NCBI RefSeq assembly: GCF_036850765.1
Contig: NC_089495.1
Coordinates: forward strand, 123,589,033-123,653,032
Source: Saccopteryx bilineata
Taxonomy: Eukaryota; Chordata; Mammalia; Chiroptera; Emballonuridae
Length of the DNA: 64,000 nt
Direction of reading: 5' to 3'
The position numbers and the translations under genes were made by a program. The notes beneath the pieces are model-generated. The model worked only from the letters and a program-made list of their open reading frames with translations, ran no database searches and was not told where the DNA came from. This document shows, piece after piece, positions 19,761-32,213 of this stretch; within the stretch, counting starts at the first letter, position 1, and every line of letters begins with the position of its first letter.

Positions 19761-22659
19761 TGGGTGGGCACATGCTGCAGATGGTCAGTGCACATCCACC
19801 CTGGACAGAAACTGTCACCTTCCCCATCTTGTAGCCAGCCCAGGAAGCAGCCCCCTCTGGAAGGTTCTACTGAGTGCTGCCTGCGACCAAGGCTGGGGAT
19901 GTAGGATATTCATACTCCCAGGGTGAGTCCCTGGTGGGCCTCTTGTTCAACCAGCACAGACCAGACTCCCCAGCCAGCCCTCCTACCCCACAGCCTACCA
20001 CCCCTGCCTGGGACCCTGGCCCAGGACCCACTGGGCTACTGGCATCAGCACCAATCTGATGGGGGAAAAGGCAGACAAAACCCCAGGCTGAAGGACTAGA
20101 AAGATAGGACCGACCCCAGAGCAATCCTGGGGGCTCTGAGAAGTGGCTTGGCCTTAGAGAGCAGAGGCATGGGGGGGGCACATTGTTTGGGGAGGAGTAG
20201 AGTACCTGGGAGAGCCACCTTCCCCATCTTTGTAAAGCAGTACTGGGTCCTGGCACATAAGCACCATTCCCCCCCTTCGCCTCAGTTTCCTTCTCTGTTA
20301 AGTGAGGGAGTTGGATAAGATGATGACTCAGCTTTGATACCCTGGAAGCCCACACATTTGGTATAAAACCACCACTTTCCCCCAGCCCCTCTCCACTGTG
20401 ACCTCTCGCTGCTCCTGTGACCACATGCCCCAAGCTGTACAGAAACAGTGGGCAGGTGCGTCAGAAGCCCAGCCCCTTCCTTAGGACTCAAGGAGTGAGG
20501 GTTGGGGGGTGTCAGTACAGGGGTGATCACTCCTACTGTGTATGCCTGCATAAATAACTGGTCTAGGGCCTGGAGGAGCCCAGGCAGCAGAGATCAGGCA
20601 GAAAAAGGGCTGGAACTTCGGGAGTGCCCCACCCAACACTTATCTCCTGCACCCCAGAAGTGTTTGCTCATTGCAGGAAATTGTGACATCCTGAGACTGG
20701 GCTTCCTCCTGGCCCAGCCCAGCCACATAGGCTGCTCTAAGATCCCCTGGCCTGCCACAGCAGGCCCATGAGTGGGATAAGGAGATGTCTGAGGACCTGC
20801 TCCTTCTGGCTAATGGCTAAGCCACTGCCACCTGCCTAAGCTGGACCCTGGCCTTGATGGGGCCTTCCCCAAAACTGGTCTTCAGCCTCAGCCTCAGCCC
20901 CAGCCCCAGAGTAGTTAGGAGACTTCTAAGAGGGAAGAAGCTTAGGGTCCCGCATGGAGTAAAAGTGGGGCAGATCCAAGAAAAAGTGAAGAGCAACATT
21001 CAAATCATACCAAAGCACCCCATCCCACCCAGTCTGCTCCCCCATCGCCCTCATGCCCAGGAACCTAAGCCAGCGAGCAGAAGACAGGACGTGGCACATG
21101 TGACAAAACCCATCTGCTGACACCACAGAAGCCAGCTTCCCACAAAGGGGGGGGCTGGGCACTGCCAGGGAAGCCCTGTCCTGACACAGAGCCAGGGTAG
21201 GCAAGGTGTCCGTCAGGGAGGTCCCCGAAGGCACCACTGTGCCATCCAGGCACAATGCGGGAAGGCCCCCACCCCTACCCCTTCACCCTGTCCCCAGTTC
21301 CACCTGCACCAAGGAGTCTGGCTCCAGTCCCCTCCTCCTCTCTCTACTCTACCTGCCAGCCACCAGTGCATACTAGCAGGTTCCTCAAGACTCCTTGGTC
21401 TCGCTAAAGGTGAGTGGGGTCTCCATAATCCTCAGACTCTGAGGACTTCTTGAGAGCCAGCAGTAGGTAGGCCCAGGACAGAAGCAGGCAGGTGACAGGT
21501 GGGCCCAAACTGCCTATGGCCACAATCGGGGACAAAAGGGAGAGAGAGGCATCGGACAAGGGGTAGCAGCCCATTATTAACCACTAGGCATGATCGGAAG
21601 TTTAGGGGATCTCCTGCTGTAGTTTCAGCTGGCCCAGACTCCCAGCTGTGGGCTGGCGGATAGTCCAGAAAGCAGGCAGGCTGGGCTGCCCTGCCCAGTC
21701 CCCTGCTGACTCAAAGGATGATAGGGGGAGGGGCCGAGGAAGTGGCCTGTCTCCCCGCTTCCCTGCCACAGAAACTGAAACTTGATTTTCCCTCCCACAG
21801 CCCTTCTGGGAACCAGTCATTTTTAGAAAGCTGCAAAGAGTTAGCAGGGTGCTCGCAAGAACAGAGTATAAGCACATGGGGGCGGGGGCTGCCATGTTCT
21901 TAGAGCATTGCAGACCCCAAGGCCACTCTGTACCACCCATCAGGCCTTCTCAGTGCCACACACCCGCTGTGGGGCTGGCAGAGGTGGGAGTGCCCCATCC
22001 TCTCTGGGGCTCCTTGGGTCTGGAAACCAGCTGTGCTGGGAGCACACGAGCCACATGTTCCCCACAACCTAAGGTGATGTAGCTGGTGACAACATACAGG
22101 AGCAGGCACCAGTGGAAATGAGACTGCCTTCGGGTGTCCCTACTGGACACAGTGTTGGGCCCTACCCACATGGGGCCCTCCCAGAGGCCCCTCTGGGACT
22201 CTCTGGACTCTAGAAGCTGCTGGTCAAAGCAAACAAAGGGAAAGCAGCTAGGCAGGGATACAGGAGCAGGACGGAGGCCGGGAACAGTGCCCTTCCACAA
22301 CGCAGGCCAGCAACAGCTCCAGGGTCTAAAGGCAACTTCAGCTGGGCATCATAGAGAAGGGAGCGCATGAGCCATGGCCTCCTTTGGGAGGGTGGCATGT
22401 TCCATCCCAGCTTTGCTGTGATGGGGAGGGACCTAAGTGGCACCGGGGGGTTCCAGAAAGCGATGGTCCTTTGTGGGCCAGATACCAGAGGAGAGGAGGA
22501 TTTGTGGAGAGGGAGTCTGCCCCACTGGACACCATAAATTGGACTTTGCTCCAAACACTCAAAGATTTGCCTCTCTAGGGATCTTGGGGGACCAAAAGTT
22601 GGGTTTTCACTGGTCTTTGGAACTGGCAGCCGAACTCCAGACCACAGAAGCACTTTCCA

Positions 22660-22760
22660 ACTCGGGAGACAGTTTTAGGCTCAGCTCTAAATGCTGTGTG
22701 ATCTTGGACCAGCCACCTAACATCTCTGAGCTCAGTTTGTGTATGCTTAAAAGACTGACA
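22660..22760 (+). repeat. MIR fragment
   Basis: GCTGTGTGATCTTGGACCAG followed by CACCTAACATCTCTGAGC, the MIR core. Confidence 0.55.
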
Positions 22761-23229
22761 AGCCTTCCAAGGGCCTAAAATCTAGGTGCTCTTGTCACTG
22801 TTAGCTCAGGCTCACACAGCTGAGGGGCAAAGTCTTGCCATAGTTTAGAGAGAGGCAAGAACCTGGTCCGGTGTCACTCAGCCAGAAGTCAGGCCCTGAG
22901 TGGCGCTGGGTCCCATGCTACAACATACTCAGGAAAGGGAGCTGGGTGCCGCTCACCAGGAAGGAAGCATGCCAGGCAAACACTTTTAAGCTTGTAAATA
23001 GTCATTAAAGAGCTAATAAACCTGATTTCCCAGAATTCTGCCCTGGAGCTTGCTAGTTCCCTAGAAGCAGCTGGCCCCAACCCCTTGGCTGCTAGGGCTT
23101 CAGGGCACTTGGACACAGGCCCATCCAGGACACCCACACCAGGGGGACTTGAAAACCTACCTATTCATCACTGCTCATCTACCCCACCTTGCTTTGTTTG
23201 GGGCAGCACAGTTTCTCTTGTTGAAGACT

Positions 23230-23450
23230 GAGGGCTGGGGGGCTGGAAACAAGGCTCAAATACTGACTTGATCACTTACCCTGGGGGAAGACTTTGGGCA
23301 TGTTATCACTCTGAGCCTGTTTTCTCTGCTGTGAAATGGGATGATGCCCCCCCCCCCCCCCGAATCCAATAGAGATGACATGAGATGGTGAATGCACAGC
23401 GCCTGGTACCCTGTCAATGGCCAGTAACTGCTATCCTGGCTGACCTCTGC
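23230..23450 (+). repeat. MIR element with an internal poly-C run
   Basis: GATCACTTACC, CTCTGAGCCTGTTTTCTC and AGCGCCTGGTACCCTGTCAA follow MIR order. A run of about 15 C at 23346-23361 interrupts it. Confidence 0.6.
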
Positions 23451-23570
23451 CATCATCACTCAGTGGGTCGCTACATTTGAGCCAAGAACTCAGAGGTCAA
23501 AGATCTCCATTTGACAGGTGGGGAAACAGGCTCAGATAGGTTAAGTTGCCTGTCCAAGATCCCATAGTTA

Positions 23571-23967
23571 GCCCTGGCCGGTTGGCTCAGCGGTAGAGTG
23601 TCGGCCTAGCGTGCGGAGGACCCGGGTTCGATTCCCGGCCAGGGCATACAGGAGAAGCGCTCATTTGCTTCTCCACCCCTCCGCCGCGCTTTCCTCTCTG
23701 TCTCTCTCTTCCCCTCCCGCAGCCAAGGCTCCACTGGAGCAAAGATGGCCCGGGCGCTGGGGATGGCTCTGTGGCCTCTACCTCAGGCGCTAGAGTGGCT
23801 CTGGTCGCAACATGGCGACACCCAGGATGGGCAGAGCATCGCCCCCTGGTGGGCAGAGCATCCGCCCCTGGTGGGCGTGCCGGGTGGATCCCGGTCGGGC
23901 GCATGCGGGAGTCTGACTGTCTCTCCCCGTTTCCAGCTTCAGAAAAATGAAAAAAAAAAAAAAAAAA
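23571..23967 (+). repeat. tRNA-derived SINE, long GCCCTGGCC-head type, near consensus
   Basis: Well-preserved head with box A (GGCTCAGCGGTAGAG) and box B (GGTTCGATTCC). Contains a duplicated GCATCGCCCCTGGTGGGC-like unit. Target duplication AAGATCCCATAGTTA at 23556-23570 and 23968-23982. It looks young. Confidence 0.93.
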
Positions 23968-24972
23968 AAGATCCCATAGTTAGGAGGTGTTAGGCTGTGA
24001 TCTGCCCACATTCTGCAGCCTCCTGTCACCCTTGAACCAGTGAGACAAAGTGGAAAAAGAACAGGCCGAGTGTGGTGACTCTAAGCAGTCCAGGTCTGGC
24101 CTTTGACTCATGAGCCCCCATCCTGCCAAAACCTAAGGCTTGGGCAGCACTTCTCAATTTATCAAAGGGCTCTCACATTCTCTTCTCTCTGTTCTTATCT
24201 TATTGTCTTCCTCTTATTGTCTTCCTTGGCTGATAAGGTCAGACTTTGGTTGTGAGTCCTGCTCCAGCAGACCCCCCACCTTCTCTTCCAGCCCTTCTGG
24301 GGCCACACTAGAGGCATGACCTGCGCAGAGCCATCCAGACAGGGAAAAGGTGCTTTTTGCTGGGCACCAGGGGCAGGATCACCTAAGGATGCTTTTAGCA
24401 CAGGCTCTGGGGCCATATGTAGGAATCAAAGGAGAAAACCAAGGTTCTGGGTAGCTTGCCCTGCTCTCAGAGCCCAAGAGCAGAGCTGAGCATCACTGCC
24501 TCCGTGACACTCCCTCCCCCCCCACACACATACACCATCATGACACACATGCTCACAGGCAGCAGTTCACAGCCTGATCCTCCACTCCAAGATCGAAACA
24601 CACCCTCATTTCCCTCAGCCTTCACAGCATTGCAGTACTTCCACCCAGACCAGCCACTGCTATAGAATAACAGTAGTACTGCCATTCCCCAGCACGTTCC
24701 ATCCAGTACCGGTACCATCCCATGAGGTACTGGCTCCGTCATCATGTCTGTGCCAAGGGCACACAGACACGCTCCTAAAAGCACTCATGATGCCGTTATC
24801 ATGACGGCTCCCTTGCCATGTTCCTAGTGTGGCTGGGCACTGGGCCCAAGTCTTGGACACCAACCACCGCTGGAATTCTCACAGCCACCCTCCCACACAG
24901 ACTACTGTGACCCATATGTGACCTGTATGGGTACCATACAGCTGGGGAAATGAGGCACATTTCCCCAGTGAC

Positions 24973-25492
24973 TGTTGGTCAAATAAGTTTTTAAATATGA
25001 TATGTTTGCTCCCTTATAGTTTGTATTGGGTGTGGGGGACAGGCTGTAAGTAGGCCAGGTTGTTATAGCCTAAGGCTTAGTTTCAAGACTAAGCTTTTCC
25101 CCACACCCTTGACTGTTGCATGATGTGGGTGGTGCCCTCTCATGAGGAATCCAATTATGCCTCAGATAAGTGACTTTGTATCAGAGACTTCCTTATTTGT
25201 ATATTGGATTAAAGGTTTTCGGTTTCTACACTATATAAGTGGGGCAGACCAGGAGCTTGCTCTCTCGGTTCCTGCCATCACCATTGCAGGGGCCTCCCTG
25301 ATCCCTTGCCCTTCAAGGGAAAAGCTGGTTTTCTGCTTTTCCCTTGTCTTCTCTTGTGGTTTGCCTGTCTTGGTGAGACACCAATAAACAGAATGGCCCA
25401 CCATCCTCCGACTCCGCCATTTCTTTACCGTCTGCCTGAATCCAATGGGAACCTGCATGTGAATGGCCACGATGGCGGCTCCTGGCCTTACA
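24973..25492 (+). mobile_element. Solo LTR of an endogenous retrovirus, family 2
   Basis: A TG...CA segment with a TATA-like CTATATAAG and AATAAA before the 3' end. It is related along most of its length to the LTR at 36891-37567, including GCTTGCTCTCTCGGTTCCTG and AATCCAATGGGAACCTGCAT-like blocks. A 4-5 base duplication is plausible (TGAC) but the right edge is ambiguous. No internal retroviral genes are attached. Confidence 0.75.
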
Positions 25493-25653
25493 GTGAGTGA
25501 CCTTCATCCTACTCACCATACTCTCCTAGACCACTGTGCCCACCAGCCTCTGGGCCTTGCATCTGAGCTCCCACAGCTTCCCCACACCCTCCAGGCCTCT
25601 AGACCATCCACCTAGCTCCAAACACCTTCCTGGGGGAGGGGGACAGTCCTTCC

Positions 25654-26173
25654 TGTTGGAGACTGCAAGCTGACAGGGTCCTTGTGGTTTTTGTTTTTGG
25701 GGGACAGAGATGTGGGGGTTTGGCAGTAAGCTGACAGGCTGCCCATCCCTCCACCTCACTTGCTTGCTTAAGTTGCTAAAGGCTAAGTTCTTCCCCACAC
25801 CTCCATGTTAGCTGTGATGCTGGAGTGTTTCTACTTGTCCCATCCCCCATGTCCCTCCAAGAGACTGAGGCAGTTTTCTTTTTATCCTTTGTTTTGTGAA
25901 GTTAAGATGTCATGCAGGGTGGAGGGTTTTCTGCACTTCAGAGAATTCTTGGGTTGCCTTGGAAATGGGACTTTGTATCAGAGATCTCTTTGATTTGCAA
26001 ATAACTTTTGCTTTGCCCTATAAATAAAGTGGTTTGGGGGTGGAGACTCACTCTTGCAAGCTATCTGCTGTGCAGAGACCTCCCTGTCCCATCCTTTTTC
26101 TGAGTTTATTTCTTCATTCTGCACCATTCTCACTCAGGACCTGGATAATTACTAGCCACACTGGTCCGTGGCA
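25654..26173 (+). mobile_element. Solo LTR of an endogenous retrovirus, family 1
   Basis: 520 bases from TGTTGGAGAC to GTCCGTGGCA, with TATA-type CCCTATAAATAAAG. The flanking 6-mer CCTTCC is exact on both sides (25648-25653 and 26174-26179). Six-base duplications are usual for ERVK-like (class II) insertions. It is related to the LTR at 38064-38728. Confidence 0.88.
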
Positions 26174-28085
26174 CCTTCCCTCCAAGAGCTTTGAAATTGC
26201 AACTGACCTGCTTCTAAGTGGGTCCCTGGATAAATTTCACGAGTGAGGAAATGGGGCCATGATGGCTCTCTAGTCCCCTGGAGATGACAAGATGAATTTT
26301 TCTTTATGCCCATCTAACTGCCACAGAGAAGCAACAGTAACTTTATGGGCAATCTGGGGAAAGCCCTTGTTTTCCCTAAAGACGGGCCAGGCACGGCACT
26401 GCCTCCTGGCCTGTGTCCTGGGAGCTGCCTTGCCTGGCAGCCTCTGCTGTCCCCCCCACCCCCCGCCAGCCAGGTCAGCCTGCACCCTGAGAGGGCCCTG
26501 ATATCCCCTCCTGTCCTTCCTCAGCCTGGCTCAGCTGGATAGGAAACTGGGAGTGAATGTGTGAGCTCACTCTGGAAATCCCTAGGGGTGGCCAGGGCAA
26601 CACTAAGGCCTGCTCCAGAGAGGGTGGCACAGGGACCCACAGGGATGTGCAGGGGAGGAGAGGTGGCCAGGGGAGCACATCTCCCTGATACTGCATGGTG
26701 GGGCAGGCAGGGGCTGAGGTCACCTCACTGCAGTATTGCTCATCCTGATCCAAAAGGAAGCACCAGGTCACTCAGACATGAACATACAGATATACCCTCG
26801 ATTTCTTCCTGGTGTCTAGTGTGAAGCAGAGTTTACACAAGATGATAGGAACCCTTAGAAAAAGCCATGGAGTGTCCAGACTCCTTGCCATGGTAAAAAC
26901 ACTACTGCTGACCCAGAGCCAGACTCCGAGCCCATGGTCTCTGCAATGTATGGGGGGGTGCAAGTCATTCTACCAGGAACAGAAGTCCCATCCTGGGCAG
27001 TGAGTGTGTGTGAGACAGCAGGTAGGGCTGCAGCTCAGCAATAAGCAACTCAGGTAGGAGTCACCTAGTGGTCTCTTTACGGGCAGGTGGTGCAGGATTT
27101 AAGGCTGGGCCTGAGAAAGGGCAGCCCAGGTTCAATATTGGGCTCTACTGCTTACTTCCTGAACAGCTTTGTATAAGTCTGAGCACTGCCTGGTGCCTCA
27201 AGGGACACACTATAGAAAAGGCCACTATTGAGGTTTTTGTTTTACTAAAAAGATGGCAGTCTCACTCCAGCATTTTAAAGCTAAATGACAAAAAAATAAA
27301 ATAAAATACCCTACTCAAAATGCAGAAGTCAAACCAGAAATTGCCACTTGTCCTCATCCTACCAGGGTTCAAAAGTCAGAAGTGAACATGACAAGAGGCA
27401 ATGGATACTGCCAGGAAAGGGGAAGGAGGGCAGGGGGGTGGCCTGGGCACCTGTTTCACCCCATCCTGCCTTTGTGAATTCAGAGTCATCCCTGCCGGGG
27501 ATTCCTCTGCTCTGTGACTCGGATATTCTCCATCTCTCACTGTTGTTCAGCTAACAACACCACAAGCAGGGCTCTGGTATGACCACAGTGGAACTTCCTA
27601 TAGCAGGAGGGAAGCAGATTGGGGAGCCACAAGGAATAAGGAGCCTTGTTATATCCCGAGTGTGACTTTCCTGGTGTAAATACTGGAAGAGAGTTAGGTG
27701 TGAGTTTAAAAGAAAAAATTCCAGCAGGTCACATGGCATCAGGCAGCTATGCCTGCATCAGCAGTCCAGCTTTGGGGGCATCTATGAGAAAAGATATCCA
27801 GGGGACATCGGAGTTTTTATGTGGGAGGCTGCCCTGGGGTGAACTACTCCAGGACTGTTCCCTGACCCTGGTCTCAGCTCCTCCCCATGCCACCCAGACC
27901 TACTTCCTACAGGGCCCATGGTTTGAGCAGGAAGAGGCAGGCTTGCGGCACCAAAGGCAGCCTCTCTTACTAGGGGAATAACTGCCCTCGCATCTCCTTA
28001 CCTTTTATCTCATCTAGGTTTATTACAAATTTCTCCACAAACCCCAAGAGAAACTGAGGCAGGGAGGGGAAGTCAGTGACAAGTA

Positions 28086-28237
28086 CAGGCATACCTCGGA
28101 GATTCTGCAGGTTCGGTTCCCAACCACAATTAAGTGAGTCATAATCTTTTTACTGATGGAGGGTCGTGCCTTGCATTTGTGAAACACACATCTGTGAAAC
28201 ACAATAAAGCGCATCACAATAAAACGAGGTGTACCTG
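28086..28237. mobile_element. Tigger1-like DNA transposon remnant
   Basis: Left end CAGGCATACCTCGGAGAT, right end complement CAGGTACACCTCGTTTTATT. TA precedes the left end, as expected for a TcMar-Tigger insertion. It is an internally deleted 152-base copy. Confidence 0.8.
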
Positions 28238-28262
28238 TCACTTGATGTACCAGGTGCTGCAG

Positions 28263-28480
28263 CAGGATTTCTCAACCTTGGCACAGCACTACTGATGTTT
28301 TGAGCTGGATGATTCTTTGTTGTAGAAGCTCTTCCATGCATTGTAGGATGTTTAGCAGCATCCCTATCTTCTACACACTCAACGTCAAATATCAACAACA
28401 CTGAGCTGTGACAATCAAAACGTTCTTAGATATTACCAAACATCCCCTGGCCCACAAAATCACCCCTGTGGTTGAGAGCC
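28263..28480 (-). repeat. MER5A-like hAT-Charlie remnant
   Basis: CAGGATTTCTCAACCTTGGC at the left, GTAGGATGTTTAGCAGCATC inside and GTGGTTGAGAGCC at the right follow MER5A throughout. Confidence 0.8.
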
Positions 28481-29199
28481 TCAAGCTTCAGTTTCCACAC
28501 CACCCTCTGCCCTACCTACAGAGTGACAGAATCATAACACAGATGCTGGGCTCATTTTACCAGCAAATGTCACACACAGGGGTCCTAAATCTAGCCACTT
28601 GGGAAACAGCAGCCAGACCACATGTGGACTCACTCCCTCAAGCCTCACCCTCCTGAGACATCGGAACCTTTCATTTGCTCCCTTAGTCTTTCAGCCATTC
28701 AGGCAGGGGCTGCGACCCTGGCTCCCCCTCCATCCTGGAATGGGAACATATTTCCCTCTCTACACGAACCCCAAAACAGTGGCCAACCTTTCCAAGGCCC
28801 CCAGTCCAGAAGTCAAAAAGCCCGTGTCCAAGTTCTGAGTTCAGGAACAGCCACCTGCCAAGGGTGGTGCTAGGCCTGGACACCCTGGTGGCAGCCACCA
28901 TCAAACTAGGGGACTTGCATGGCATCAGCTCTCTGAACCCTCAGCCCCCTACTATCCCACACCTGTTTCCACCTTGGCTCGGGCTGCTCATCCCAGAGAG
29001 AGGAGGGGAGGATCCGAATTCCACGCCCTTCTGGGGTAAGGCGGAACTGTGTGGTGCTGCCCTGTGGCAGTCCCCTTCTCTTCCTCCCGGGGCTTTAAAC
29101 TTCTGCCCAATCAATGTGTCCCCACATTGGGGAGCCCTTGGCCCAGAGACCCCGTAGGCGTCTAGTCCCACCTGAGCCCCAGAGGCTGGAAGACTTGGT

Positions 29200-29700
29200 C
29201 TCACAGCCCAGTCCAACTCCAGCCCGTCCTCTGGCGTCCGGCTTGGCCCACGTGGGACCCGAGAGCTCCGCAGGGCGGGCACCGTCGTCATTCACGCACC
29301 GCCGCCCCACGACGAGCTTGGGCACGACCTCGCGGACCCTTCCGGCGCCAAAGACTCTGCAATGAGGAGCACAGCCCCGCCTGTCACCCTTGCTCACCTC
29401 CCTGAGGCCCCTCGTCCCCGGGATTCAGTTCCGAGCCGCGTAGCCGAACAGCTGGGCCGTGGCTCCTGGGGGCGGGGCTCCACCGCCCCGCCTCTTCCCT
29501 ACCTGCGCGCGAGTGTCAGGGGCGGGGCGGGGCTCGGCTCGGCTCTCAGAGTCCGAGCTCTAGCCGGCTTTAGCCGCCCCGTGGTGTCCTTCGCCGCTCA
29601 GAGTGCTGGCGCCAGTCCCACCCGACTCCGTCCAGGGGGTGTCTCGGCCTGAGCAGAACCCTGTTTTGCGCCGGAGCTGGTGTCTTCCGGGCTCCGTCCT
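29200..29700 (-). promoter_or_regulatory. RHBDF2: CpG-rich RHBDF2 promoter (inferred)
   Basis: The only CpG-dense, GC-rich stretch in the window. It has several GC-box (GGGCGGGG) motifs at about 29466-29480 and 29518-29533 and no TATA box. Distance and synteny fit the RHBDF2 promoter, read leftward. Confidence 0.6.
29398..29520 (-). other. RHBDF2: Candidate RHBDF2 non-coding exon 1
   Basis: On the minus strand GCCTCAGGGAG is followed by a strong donor GTGAGC at 29397-29392, inside the CpG island. The 5' edge is not determined from sequence. Alternative first exons are possible. Confidence 0.4.
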
Positions 29701-31349
29701 CGCCTCATAATCTCACAAGGCACATAATCTAGGTCTCAACTGCTAACGTCACGTCACCCCCAGGAAAACCCACTCCAATAACAGCCACCTCCTTTTCCCC
29801 TCCGTCCAGCACCCTCACTCTCAGGCCAAATGGGCCCACTACCCCGAAGCTTTTAGTCCTAACCTTTTCCTTGAAACACATTTGGAGCATCTCGGCTACT
29901 CCAAATCCTGATGCAGCTCCCGCCTTCTGATCTCGGCCACGGCCGCTTTGCTCCATTACAAAGAACACACTCTCCTTTGCATCCTCCTGGGCGGAGGCCC
30001 CTTCCCAGGTTGAGCCCGTGTCTTGCTCAACTTCCCCCTCTACCACCCGCCCCCGGCTCCCAGCCCAGAGCAGGCTCTGACAACAGGGTGCAGGGTGTTT
30101 GCCGCAGGGACAATCACGCAGGCTGCTGCATGTGCGGTGGGGGTCTCTGGAGGGAGTTATAGGAATAAGCCTTTAAGGCAGATAGCGTAAAAACCCTCAT
30201 TGCCTCTGGGCCGACAATACACAACCTTTCTGAAGTGGACGAGGCCCGGAGATTCGCCAGATTCAGCTATGGTGGCGGGGTCAGCCTCGGGGTTGCCTAG
30301 GCCACTCCAGCCGGTTCTTAATTTGCAAAGTAGCAAAGCCTGCCAGGCCTTCTCACGTGGTTGATGATGGGGACACAGTGAAAAGCACCTGTGAAACAGG
30401 GCAGTGTTGTTAGCTATTGGGGTGCTTACCAGAGGCAGTGAGGGCTCGCTCTGGAGCCTCCCCTAACTGACTTGTGAAATGAGGGTAATAATGGGCCTAG
30501 CCTCTTATAAAAAGCCCCTGGAAGGGCACCTGGCAAGCTTATAACTGTTAGCAGCTGCTATTGTTACTGCTATTACTGTTATCAGCAGAGGACTCAATGT
30601 TGAGGCAATCACAGCTCCTGACTTTTTCTGCTGCAGCTTCTCCCCTAGCACTGCTGCTCCTCTGGGGTTGGGGCTGGTTATTGCTCCCTCCTCCACTCCA
30701 CCTCACAGCAACCACTCTTGTGGGGTACCTCCTGTTTGCCCAGCAGCCAGGGCCAAAATTCGTGAACCTCCCTCCCAAAGGCAGGGACTGGACCCACTCA
30801 AATCCGCCCCCCACCCCCCGTGGGTTCTGGCTGAAGCAGACAGAAAGTGCAGAATCTGGGCTGAACCCTGCTAGTGCCAAGGTCACCCTTGGCCTGGATC
30901 TGTTTGCCCTTCTCCCTCATAGTGTGGCTGAGGACCTGGCTTAATCTTACCTAATGAGCTAGCAAACACAACTGTGAAGGGGGATTGTGTGTGGCAGAGG
31001 GCAGGCTGGGACAACTCCAAAGTCTGGAAGCCCCTTTCCCAGCCCTGGCTGGGCCACTATTCATCTCACTCCTCCTTGAGAAACAGATTTTGAAGAAAGA
31101 TTCAGGCCTGGGAGAAGGGGGAAGGGGTCTGGACCTGTGAAGACCTACTGGTCTCATGAGCTAGCCAAAACCTTGGCCCTTCACAGAGCTTCTCAGCTCC
31201 CTCCCCATAACCCCCTGGTGGTGGGACTGGACAGGGGAGTGGGAGGTTAAGAAATGGCAAGGGGGCAGGGCTCTTGTGGGAACTGTCCAAAGAAGAGCAC
31301 CTCACCTTCTCCTCCCTGGTTATTGGGCCTTGGGGAGCTGTAAAGCTGG

Positions 31350-31686
31350 TGGCCGAGGCCAGACAGGTTCACATTGGATTTAGGCTGATGGTAGAAAAAC
31401 TGAGGAGCTGGAAAGGGTTGGACCATTCCGTTTAATAAAGTCTCACAACAGTGGACAAGCACACAGGGAGGGGAAACCACCTCTCAGGCAAACAAACAGT
31501 AAAAAGGCCCCCACAGTGGAGGGCAGGCAATCCGCACATCTGCAATCCCCTATCTCTCTTGAGCACAAGCACCCCATAGCCTTATAGAGGCTGTGCACAC
31601 GTGTCTCTACCAGGTGCTTATGCACTAATCAAGCAAAGTGCTTGCAGTTGGTAGAGCAGCGAGCAAGCCTAAGACAGTTGCCCACA
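31350..31686 (-). mobile_element. Solo LTR-like element, family 3
   Basis: Read on the minus strand it runs TGTGGGCAAC... to ...CTCGGCCA with a TATA-like CTATAAGG and a TTTATTAAA signal. It matches the element at 44247-44576 along its whole length. No clear target duplication was seen. Confidence 0.65.
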
Positions 31687-31869
31687 GGTGGGCACATATT
31701 GCAGGATGGGCCAGAACAAACACAGGGACTCAGGGTGCAGTGGGCACACAGGCGACCAAGACCAGGACCTGTATGGATAGTGCTGGCACTGTCTAGGGGA
31801 GATGGCAGCACACAGGCCCTATAACAGGAGGGAGAAGTGTGGTCAGCAGCTCTGGGCCCTTCCCCGGAT

Positions 31870-32000
31870 CTAAGTGCTATAATATGCTGTCTCATGTCAT
31901 CCATGGGATAGCTCCATTATCATCTCCATTTTAGTGATGAGAGAACTGAGGCAGAGGGAGACACAGGTGGAACAGCTGGAGTTTGAACCCAGTTACAGTC
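31870..32000 (-). repeat. MIR fragment
   Basis: CCATTTTAGTGATGAGAGAA, then CTGAGGCAGAG and CTGGAGTTTGAACCCAG, the reverse of the MIR core. Confidence 0.65.
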
Positions 32001-32213
32001 TGACATTACACTCCAGCAAACGCTCTACACCTGAGCATTTCATGCTGGTGGTCCATGTCAGGGACTTTTCTAAAACATGGCACCCTGCTCAGCAATGGAG
32101 GGGCAGTGGTGCTTATCACAGCCTTGGCTGCAATAACAAGCACCTGTCCACCCTGAGGGGACCATGGGTATAATTTGTGGTAATGTCACACAGCTGTTAA
32201 AAGCAGGGAGGCC

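Larger units (their letters stand above)
11912..29397 (-). other. RHBDF2: RHBDF2 intron 1 (inferred)
   Basis: About 17.5 kb between the exon with the start codon and the CpG-rich first exon. It contains no convincing coding exon. Its content is SINEs, one hAT element, two solo LTRs, and L1, L2, MIR and Tigger/MER5 fragments, listed separately. Stretches 19.8-23.5 kb and 26.2-28.0 kb show mostly unique-looking sequence in which I see no gene. Confidence 0.6.

Noticed and set aside
23571..23645. tRNA-like sequences with box A and box B
   Set aside because: Every such match heads a SINE body with a poly-A tail and target duplications, and none folds into a free-standing tRNA with proper ends.
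24973..25492. Possible retroviral genes next to the LTRs
   Set aside because: No gag, pol or env-like frames flank any of the LTRs; they are solo elements.
29729..30046. 105-codon minus-strand open frame upstream of the RHBDF2 promoter
   Set aside because: No recognisable domain and no splice or promoter support; GC-rich DNA gives such frames by chance.
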